A stretch of 13,828 nucleotides of DNA from Nitrosomonas eutropha (GTDB lineage Bacteria; Pseudomonadota; Gammaproteobacteria; Burkholderiales; Nitrosomonadaceae), in NCBI GenBank assembly GCA_014584635.1, contig JACTML010000063.1, positions 1-13,828 on the forward strand, in the 5' to 3' direction. A model generated the notes under the pieces. The model was given only the letters and a program-made list of their open reading frames with translations, was not told where the DNA came from and made no database searches. Position numbers and translations under genes: made by a program. Every line of letters begins with the position of its first letter. Position 1 is the stretch's first letter. This document shows positions 7,823-13,828 of this stretch, one piece after another.

Positions 7823-8791
7823 ATGAAAATCATCTTTGCAGGCACACCTGTTTTTGCAGCAAAAGCCCTGGAAGCAATCCAGCAAGCAGGATTCGATATT
7901 GTTCTGGTACTGACCCAGCCGGATCGACCCGCCGGGCGCGGCATGAAGCTGCAGCCAAGTCCAGTCAAACTACTGGCTCAACAATACAATATTCCGTTGC
8001 TGCAACCGGAAACACTAAAATCATCAGTAATACAAACCCAGCTGGCAACCTTTAAACCGGATGTAATGGTCGTTGCTGCTTACGGGTTAATATTGCCGGA
8101 AGCGGTATTAGCCCTCCCTGCTCACGGCTGCATTAATATTCATGCATCCCTTCTGCCACGCTGGCGTGGCGCCGCCCCCATTCAACGCGCCCTTTTGCAG
8201 GGTGATACAGAAACCGGGATCTCCATCATGCAAATGGATCAGGGGCTGGATACCGGAGCTGTTTTGCTGAAACGCACACTTCCTGTTGAGCTGCATGACA
8301 CCACAGCCACCCTGCATGACAAACTGGCTGATCTGGGTGGCCGATGCATTGTGGAAGCCCTGACATTACTGGATCAGGACACATTAACTGCTGCCGAGCC
8401 ACAAAATGATGCGAAAACCTGTTATGCAGCAAAAATCAGCAAAGCTGAGGCTGAAATTGACTGGACACATGACGCCACCCATATTGACCGGATGGTGCGG
8501 GCATTTAACCCGCATCCCGGTGCATTCACCAGTCTGCAGGGACACATGATCAAATTGTGGCAATCCCGTATCGTGAATTGCAGCGATACTCATCAGGCAG
8601 GAGAAATTATCACCGCCGATCACAATGGAATCGTTGTGGCATGCGGGCAAGATGCCTTATCCATTAGCATTCTGCAAAAAGCAGGCGGCAAGAAACTGAC
8701 CGCCGCACAATTCCTCGCCGGCCATCCTTTACAATCCGGGGAACGTTTCCGGAAAAGCACGGCGAACCATCAGGATAGTGTCGAAGGATGA
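7823..8791 (+). CDS. fmt: Methionyl-tRNA formyltransferase
   Basis: Formylates Met-tRNA(fMet) using 10-formyltetrahydrofolate so it can initiate translation. The 322-residue protein starts MKIIFAGTPVFAAKAL. It shows the catalytic NIHASLLPRWRGAAPIQ block with Asn105 and His107, and the MDQGLDTG block with Asp143, one residue off the E. coli triad Asn106/His108/Asp144. A C-terminal OB-like tRNA-binding domain begins at about 205 with KISKAEAEIDW. Full-length for the family. Its ATG lies 7 bp after the def stop and its TGA overlaps the rsmB start (ATGA at 8788-8791), indicating translational coupling of def-fmt-rsmB. Confidence 0.98.
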   Translation: MKIIFAGTPVFAAKALEAIQQAGFDIVLVLTQPDRPAGRGMKLQPSPVKLLAQQYNIPLLQPETLKSSVIQTQLATFKPDVMVVAAYGLILPEAVLALPAHGCINIHASLLPRWRGAAPIQRALLQGDTETGISIMQMDQGLDTGAVLLKRTLPVELHDTTATLHDKLADLGGRCIVEALTLLDQDTLTAAEPQNDAKTCYAAKISKAEAEIDWTHDATHIDRMVRAFNPHPGAFTSLQGHMIKLWQSRIVNCSDTHQAGEIITADHNGIVVACGQDALSISILQKAGGKKLTAAQFLAGHPLQSGERFRKSTANHQDSVEG

Positions 8792-10068
8792 TCGAAGTTC
8801 AGTTACTTGCCGTACAGACAATCGGTGAAGTTCTGGCTGGCGCCAATCTGAACGAAGTATTACGTAATATCTGGCAAAGCAACCCGCGTCTGACACCGCA
8901 GCAGCGCGGTGCCATTCAGGATATTGCCTACGGCACGCTTCGTCATTACGGACAGCTGGATGCCATTCTCCTTAAACTGCTGAACAAGCCGGCACAGGAT
9001 AAATCGCTCCACTATCTGCTGGCAATCGCGCTCTACCAGCTTTGTTACAGCAAAGCTCCGGTGCATGCCATTGTCGATCACGCCGTATCCTCCTCCCGCA
9101 AAATCACACGCAACCCTGCTGTAGCGGGATTGATCAATGCCGTCTTGCGTAACTTTATCCGTCAGCGTACCTCGCTGCTTGATCAGGTCAGGACGAATGA
9201 GGTCGCCCGTTATTCTTATCCGCAATGGTGGATTGACAAGCTACGTCAGCAATATCCACAGGATTATCAGACCATTCTGCTGGCAGGCAACGAGCATCCC
9301 GCCATGATTGTGCGCGTCAATTCGTCACGTATTCCGGTCAGCCACTACCAGGATATGCTGGAAACCCAGGGTATTCATTCCGAATGGCTGTGGGACAACG
9401 CCTTGCAGCTGGCCAAACCAGTCGCCGTAGAAAAATTACCCGGATTTACCGAAGGACTGGTCACCGTACAGGATGCCGGCGCACAATTTGCTGCCCCTCT
9501 GCTGGATGTCAAAACAGGGATGCGCGTGCTGGATGCCTGCGCTGCGCCTGGCGGAAAAAGCACCCACCTTGCAGAGTTGACTGAAAATATCGAGCTCACG
9601 GTGCTGGACAAACATCAAGATCGGCTCGCCAGGCTGACAGAAAATTTTTCCCGCCTGAAAATAACGGATTATCAACTGGCCTGTGGTGATGCAACGGATC
9701 CGGCGCAATGGTGGGATGGCCGATTATATGATCGAATTCTGGCTGACGTTCCGTGTTCCGCTTCCGGGGTCGTCAATCGTCATCCGGATATCAAGTGGCT
9801 CAGAAGACCGGGTGACATAGCCAGCTTTGCGCAGGTGCAAACAACCATACTCAATGCGCTATGGCCATTGCTGCAGCGAGGAGGAAACCTGCTGTATGTT
9901 ACCTGTTCGGTATTCAGCGAAGAAAACAACCAGATTGCTGAAAAATTTCTGTCAACCCATCAGGATGCCAGCAGGCTGCCCTGTGTCTACCAGGAAATCG
10001 GCGATGGTCAGCTACTGCCCGGATCGCATCACGACGGTTTTTTTTACGCCCTGTTCCGTAAAAACTGA
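8788..10068 (+). CDS. rsmB: 16S rRNA (cytosine-967-C5)-methyltransferase
   Basis: SAM-dependent enzyme that methylates C967 of 16S rRNA. The 426-residue protein has an N-terminal NusB-like RNA-binding domain (about 1-130) followed by the Rossmann catalytic domain. That domain carries the SAM loop LDACAAPGGKSTHL (248-261), motif IV with DVPCSASGVVNRHPDIKW (Cys323) and motif VI YVTCSVFSEENNQ (Cys373). These two cysteines are the pair typical of RNA m5C methyltransferases, Cys373 being the expected nucleophile. Length agrees with E. coli RsmB/Fmu (429). The start overlaps the fmt stop by four bases, with AAGG directly before it. The gene is followed after one base by the DUF4390 gene. Confidence 0.97.
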   Translation: MIEVQLLAVQTIGEVLAGANLNEVLRNIWQSNPRLTPQQRGAIQDIAYGTLRHYGQLDAILLKLLNKPAQDKSLHYLLAIALYQLCYSKAPVHAIVDHAVSSSRKITRNPAVAGLINAVLRNFIRQRTSLLDQVRTNEVARYSYPQWWIDKLRQQYPQDYQTILLAGNEHPAMIVRVNSSRIPVSHYQDMLETQGIHSEWLWDNALQLAKPVAVEKLPGFTEGLVTVQDAGAQFAAPLLDVKTGMRVLDACAAPGGKSTHLAELTENIELTVLDKHQDRLARLTENFSRLKITDYQLACGDATDPAQWWDGRLYDRILADVPCSASGVVNRHPDIKWLRRPGDIASFAQVQTTILNALWPLLQRGGNLLYVTCSVFSEENNQIAEKFLSTHQDASRLPCVYQEIGDGQLLPGSHHDGFFYALFRKN

Positions 10069-10069
10069 C

Positions 10070-10678
10070 ATGCACGCTGCCATAAAAAATTTCCGGCTCA
10101 ATCTCTTGTTCCTGTTGCTGATCGCATTGTTTTCATCAGCCACGTTCGCTGCCAAAGGATACATAGAAATCGAATCCTTCCAGCTTAAGAAAGCAGATGA
10201 AAACTTTTACATTGCTGTACAGGCTGACATTGGTTTGAGCAAGGCAATGAAGCAAGCCCTGAGAAAAGGGGTTGATCTTTACTTTGTCACCCGTCTTTTG
10301 GTCACGAAGCCACGGTGGTACTGGCTGGATGAAGAAGTCGCCCGTGGCAAAGAAAGAACCGAGCTCAGCTATCAAGCGCTAACCAGACAATACCGTCTGC
10401 TTCAGAACGGCCAATCGCAAAACTTCTCCACGCTTAAGGCTGCACTATACGCACTGGGACACCAGCCGGACCTTTTGATAAAAGAGCACACGCCTCTTCG
10501 TCCTGATATTCCCTATACCGCAGTTTTACAAATATGGCTGGATGTTTCACGGCTATCCAAACCATTTCAACTGGAGTGGCTGGACACCCAGGACTGGAAT
10601 CTCAGCTCCGAAAAGAAAGTCTGGCAAACCACATTCCCCCCCGCCGCGGAAACCACCAGCGAATCTGACGATCATTAG
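10070..10678 (+). CDS. DUF4390 domain secreted protein
   Basis: A 202-residue protein with an N-terminal signal peptide (hydrophobic core at about 11-25, cleavage near residue 27-28, ATFA-AKG). The mature part begins GYIEIESFQLKKADENFYIAVQADIGLS and contains the SKAMKQALRKGVDLYFVTRLLVTKPRWYWLDEEVARG stretch characteristic of DUF4390. The domain has no known enzymatic activity. It is probably periplasmic or membrane-anchored at its N-terminus. I choose ATG 10070, one base after the rsmB stop: the frame stays open upstream to 9827 inside rsmB, but that extension would bury the signal peptide. It lies between rsmB and the NtrY-type kinase (9-bp gap), an arrangement usual in Betaproteobacteria. 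A role with the sensor is possible but is inference from position only. Confidence 0.88.
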   Translation: MHAAIKNFRLNLLFLLLIALFSSATFAAKGYIEIESFQLKKADENFYIAVQADIGLSKAMKQALRKGVDLYFVTRLLVTKPRWYWLDEEVARGKERTELSYQALTRQYRLLQNGQSQNFSTLKAALYALGHQPDLLIKEHTPLRPDIPYTAVLQIWLDVSRLSKPFQLEWLDTQDWNLSSEKKVWQTTFPPAAETTSESDDH

Positions 10679-10687
10679 GATCCGTTT

Positions 10688-12865
10688 ATGAAATACGTTA
10701 TTTTCATTATTGCCGGATTAAGCGCCATCATGCTCTACCTGCTGGCCTCAGCCGGAGCCAACACCGAGTTTTTTGAACGTCATTACCGTTGGCTGATTGT
10801 CAGTATCGCGACGTTCCTGCTACTCTTGGTTGGCATCGTTGCTTTTCTTCTCGGACGACTGCGACGCAAACTCAGAACGGGTACATTTGGTTCAAAGCTG
10901 GCCCTGCGACTCCTGATGGTTTTTTCTCTGATGGCCATTTTGCCCGGCGCGCTGGTATATGGTATCTCGGTACAATTTCTGGAAAAAAGTATTGAATCCT
11001 GGTTTGATGTCAAAGTTGATCGCGCCCTGGAAGGCGGGTTGACGCTGGGACAAACCGTACTGGACAACCTGCTGGACGAACTGCAGAAAAAAGCGCGCGC
11101 CGCCGCAATTGATCTGGCAGAGCCGTCATCATTCCCGCTAACCGTTCTCAATCAGCTGCTGATTCAATCACAGATACAGGAAGCCACCCTGTTTAACCAG
11201 GAAGGAAAAGTGATCGCCTTCACCGGGCTGGATGATCACATACTGTTTCCCGAGATTCCCAACACAGAAGCAATGCGCCGGATTCGCATGCAAAAAGCCT
11301 ACAGCGCAGTTGAAACACTCGCCAACAATACGCTGTACCTGCGCGTACTCGTTCCAGTCAATGTACTGAGCGCCAGCGAGGATATCCGGGTGCTGCAGAT
11401 ATTACAGCCTGTTCCGCAATCCATTGCACACAACGCAGAAATCGTCCAGGCCGGCTTTAGCGATTACCAGGAATTAATGCTGGCACGTCAGGGATTAACC
11501 CGGTTGTACAGCATAACTTTGACGCTGGCCTTGCTGCTTGCCCTGTTTTCTGCATTGGCAAGCGCATTTCTGATCAGCGAGAAATTGAGCGCGCCACTGG
11601 GATCACTGGCAGAAGGAACGCGCGCCGTGGCGCAGGGTGATTTCAGCCGACGGCAGCAAATTCACAGCAGCGATGAATTTGGCATTCTGACCGAATCATT
11701 CAATCTCATGACCGAGCAACTGGAAAGTGCGCGCACCATTGCACAACAGCATCAGCAGGAAATTGAAAACGCACGCGCTTATCTTGAGAACATTCTGGCC
11801 AATTTATCATCCGGCGTTATTGTTTTCGATAAGGCATTAAGAATACGCGCAGTCAATCAGAGTGCGGAACAAATACTGCAAATTCCACTGGCCAATTCCG
11901 AAGGATTAACCATCGAAGAATACGCCAAACGGGAAGCAGGTTTGCGATTACTGGCCGGAGAAATAAGGAACGGTTTCGATTCCGAAGAGGTAGGCGAATG
12001 GCAACGGCAGGTACTGCATTTCAACGCTGACAAAGAACAGATACTGCTTTTGCGGGGTTCGCGTTTGCCTCAGTCATCCGGCGGCGGGGGTGTGGTGGTG
12101 TTCGATGACATCACCAGCCTGTTGCAAGTCCAGCGTACGGTAGCATGGGGAGAAGTGGCGCGACGCCTTGCCCATGAGATTAAAAATCCGCTTACTCCGA
12201 TTCAGCTATCCGCCGAACGCTTGCAACACAAGCTGATCAGCAAGCTCGATGAAGCGGACGCCAGGATACTGAAGCGCTCCACCGAAACAATTGTAAATCA
12301 GGTTGAAGCTCTGAAAAAAATGGTGAACGAGTTTCGGGAATACGCACGGGTACCCGAGCCGGAGTTATACCAGGTGGATATCAACCGGCTGGTACGAGAA
12401 GTGCTTGCCCTTTACCAGACGGCCGACAACCCGGAAAGTGAATCGCCACTGCCGCCAATTACAACAGAACTGGCGGGTGAACTTTCTCCAGTCAAAGGAG
12501 ATCCGGCAAGGCTGCGCCAGGTTATCCACAATTTACTGCAAAATGCACAGGATGCACTGGCCAATACCAACGAAGCTGCTATTACTGTGCAGACCAGATC
12601 AGTCAATAACGGGATTGAACTTTGTGTCACCGATAACGGCAAGGGGTTTCCGGAACAAGTCAAAGCACATGTATTTGAACCTTACGTCACGACCAAAGCA
12701 AGAGGTACCGGACTCGGCCTGCCCATCGTCAAGAAAATCGTGGATGAGCACGGTGGCACTATAAAAATACAGAACATCCAACCTCATGGTGCACAAATTT
12801 TAATCACGCTACCTGTGTTTCATCACAATCATCCACCCGCCTCACCCGAGGTGATTCATGTCTGA
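10688..12865 (+). CDS. ntrY: NtrY-type membrane histidine kinase
   Basis: Sensor kinase of an NtrY/NtrX two-component pair, in other bacteria linked to nitrogen or redox/respiration control. The 725-residue protein has hydrophobic segments at about 2-21, 34-56, 75-97 and 273-296. A sensing region of about 175 residues lies between the third and fourth. HAMP follows (about 297-350, SEKLSAPLGSLAEG), then PAS (about 363-478, with LENILANLSSGVIVFD and ending GGGGVVVFDDITSLL). The HisKA H-box contains RRLAHEIKNPLTPIQ with His496. The HATPase domain has the N-box NLLQNAQDAL (Asn619 region), G1 DNGKGFP (649-655), F-box FEPYVTTK and G2 GTGLGLPIV (673-681). All residues for kinase activity appear present. 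AGGA at 10677-10680 is the ribosome site. The C-terminus ends with a His/Pro-rich tail FHHNHPPASP. The signal sensed is not evident from the sequence. Confidence 0.93.
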   Translation: MKYVIFIIAGLSAIMLYLLASAGANTEFFERHYRWLIVSIATFLLLLVGIVAFLLGRLRRKLRTGTFGSKLALRLLMVFSLMAILPGALVYGISVQFLEKSIESWFDVKVDRALEGGLTLGQTVLDNLLDELQKKARAAAIDLAEPSSFPLTVLNQLLIQSQIQEATLFNQEGKVIAFTGLDDHILFPEIPNTEAMRRIRMQKAYSAVETLANNTLYLRVLVPVNVLSASEDIRVLQILQPVPQSIAHNAEIVQAGFSDYQELMLARQGLTRLYSITLTLALLLALFSALASAFLISEKLSAPLGSLAEGTRAVAQGDFSRRQQIHSSDEFGILTESFNLMTEQLESARTIAQQHQQEIENARAYLENILANLSSGVIVFDKALRIRAVNQSAEQILQIPLANSEGLTIEEYAKREAGLRLLAGEIRNGFDSEEVGEWQRQVLHFNADKEQILLLRGSRLPQSSGGGGVVVFDDITSLLQVQRTVAWGEVARRLAHEIKNPLTPIQLSAERLQHKLISKLDEADARILKRSTETIVNQVEALKKMVNEFREYARVPEPELYQVDINRLVREVLALYQTADNPESESPLPPITTELAGELSPVKGDPARLRQVIHNLLQNAQDALANTNEAAITVQTRSVNNGIELCVTDNGKGFPEQVKAHVFEPYVTTKARGTGLGLPIVKKIVDEHGGTIKIQNIQPHGAQILITLPVFHHNHPPASPEVIHV

Positions 12866-13189
12866 GCCCGATGACAAAACAAATCTGCAGCATTTTTAAA
12901 ATATTCCAGCATTCAGTTGCATGGGGATAAAACACAACGGCAAAGTATATTCATACAGCTAAATGAAACAGTAATGCGCCATACCATAATTTACCGAAAA
13001 AACCACTTTGCACTCATAAAACATGCAGGGCACAATAATGGAGACGGTCACTTTGTCGAAAACACTTCAAACTCTGAAATGGAAACCCGGATCAGATTCA
13101 CTCCGTGCTTTCACAAACACAAACCAGGATAGACACCATCCCAAAAAATGAATCCCCGTACTCCAGCCATATAAAAGGACAGGAATAAC
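12866..13189 (+). other. 324-bp spacer between ntrY and ntrX without a clear gene
   Basis: NtrY/NtrX genes are usually adjacent or overlapping, so this gap is long. An ATG overlaps the ntrY stop (12858, ATGTCTGA) and opens a 13-codon frame MSEPDDKTNLQHF ending at 12899. It would fit a small leader peptide or the relic of a former start. A 71-codon TTG-started frame at 12917-13132 has no ribosome site and I do not count it. AT-rich TATATT (about 12949-12954) and CATAAT lack good -35 partners, and TTGCAC-N17-CACAAT further on is weak. No sigma54 -24/-12 pair and no terminator were seen. AGGA (13181-13184) is the ribosome site of ntrX. Confidence 0.55.
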
Positions 13190-13828
13190 ATGACAAATAA
13201 CACTATTCTCGTTGTAGATGACGAGCTGGGAATACGCGAATTGTTATCCGAAATACTTGGCGACGAAGGTTATAGCGTTGCGCTGGCAGAAAATGCGGAA
13301 CAGGCGAGAAGCTACCGCAGCCAGACACGTCCCGATCTGGTCCTGCTGGACATCTGGATGCCGGATACCGACGGCATCACTCTGCTGAAAGATTGGGCAA
13401 ACAGCGGTCTTTTGACCATGCCGGTCGTCATGATGTCTGGCCACGGCACAATTGATACCGCAGTAGAAGCAACGCGCGTTGGTGCGGTTGGCTATCTGGA
13501 AAAACCAATCCCCCTGCAAAAGCTGCTGAACACGGTTGGACAAGTCATGCGTGGCGGCAGGCAACATAAATCCTCTTCGGCTCTTTCCCTGTCACATCTG
13601 GGACACAGCGGGCTCATCATTGAGCTGCGAAAAAAGCTGGAGCAAATAGAAAATCTCAAAATTCCTGTTTTACTCACTGGAGAACCCGGTGTCGGGGCAG
13701 AATATTGCGCACGCTATCTGCATCGCCCCAATACTGCCTGGGTTGCTCCGGAATCCTGTTCATTTCTCGCGGAAAGCCCTCTGACACAACTGGAACAGGC
13801 AAAAGGCGGACTGCTTTTCCTGGGAGAA
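13190..13828 (+). CDS. ntrX: NtrX-type response regulator with degenerate AAA+ domain, 3' end missing
   Basis: The visible 213 residues comprise a complete receiver domain (about 1-122) with the acidic pair Asp10/Asp11, phospho-acceptor Asp54 in LLDIWMPDTDG, Ser83 in VVMMSGHG and Lys105 in YLEKPI. A linker and the start of an AAA+ domain follow. The receiver is canonical, but the AAA+ part is not: the Walker A position reads GEPGVGAE (164-171), with Ala170 replacing the phosphate-binding lysine. After ARYLHRPNTAWVAPESCSF the sequence goes directly to LEQAKGGLLFLGE, so the GAFTGA-bearing stretch that touches sigma54 is absent. The Walker B acidic pair appears as Gly-Glu (212-213). It is therefore unlikely to be an ATP-driven sigma54 activator and may act by DNA binding alone. 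The partner is the NtrY-type kinase upstream. The rest, including any Fis-type helix-turn-helix, lies beyond the window. AGGA at 13181 supports ATG 13190. Confidence 0.9.
   Translation, partial: MTNNTILVVDDELGIRELLSEILGDEGYSVALAENAEQARSYRSQTRPDLVLLDIWMPDTDGITLLKDWANSGLLTMPVVMMSGHGTIDTAVEATRVGAVGYLEKPIPLQKLLNTVGQVMRGGRQHKSSSALSLSHLGHSGLIIELRKKLEQIENLKIPVLLTGEPGVGAEYCARYLHRPNTAWVAPESCSFLAESPLTQLEQAKGGLLFLGE

Noticed and set aside
9827..10069. Upstream extension of the DUF4390 frame into rsmB
   Set aside because: It overlaps conserved rsmB motif VI and would place 81 residues before a clear signal peptide; ATG 10070 is the sensible start.
12917..13132. 71-codon ORF between ntrY and ntrX
   Set aside because: It starts with TTG, has no ribosome site, and its composition (many His, Asn, Lys and rare-type codons) does not resemble the neighbouring genes.
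12866..13189. Sigma54 promoter before ntrX
   Set aside because: No GG/GC pair with -24/-12 spacing was found; TTGCA near 13006 lacks the upstream TGGCAC element.

Overview
The window looks like a chromosomal housekeeping segment from a Betaproteobacterium. The gene set and order (LysM protein-dprA-smg-topB on one strand, divergent from def-fmt-rsmB-DUF4390 protein-ntrY-ntrX on the other) is an arrangement I associate with that class. A Nitrosomonas-like ammonia oxidiser is my best guess for the lineage, but that is an impression, not a demonstration. I see no mobile elements, CRISPR arrays, rRNA or tRNA genes.

Left part (1-1690): the N-terminal seven-eighths of aroA (EPSP synthase) runs off the left edge on the minus strand. 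A 308-bp non-coding stretch separates it from a small plus-strand gene for an unrecognised 84-aa protein with two membrane segments.

Middle part, minus strand (1732-7136): a LysM-domain exported protein, dprA (ssDNA-binding RecA loader of transformation), smg (DUF494) and topB (topoisomerase III with C-terminal zinc fingers). A good sigma70-type promoter sits exactly over the stop codon of the LysM gene and probably drives dprA-smg-topB.

Right part, plus strand (7309-13828): def (peptide deformylase) and fmt (Met-tRNA formyltransferase) form the N-formylmethionine cycle. rsmB (16S rRNA m5C967 methyltransferase) overlaps fmt by 4 bp. A secreted DUF4390 protein follows 1 bp later, then an NtrY-type membrane histidine kinase 9 bp after that. 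After an unusually long 324-bp gap comes an NtrX-type response regulator, cut by the right edge.

The most unusual observation is in that response regulator. The receiver domain is intact, but the AAA+ module that follows is visibly degenerate: the Walker A lysine is replaced by alanine, the sigma54-contacting GAFTGA segment is absent, and the Walker B acidic pair reads Gly-Glu. It is therefore unlikely to act as an ordinary ATP-driven sigma54 activator. No wholly new multi-gene system is evident; the remaining points of interest are small proteins, intergenic regions and start or promoter details.
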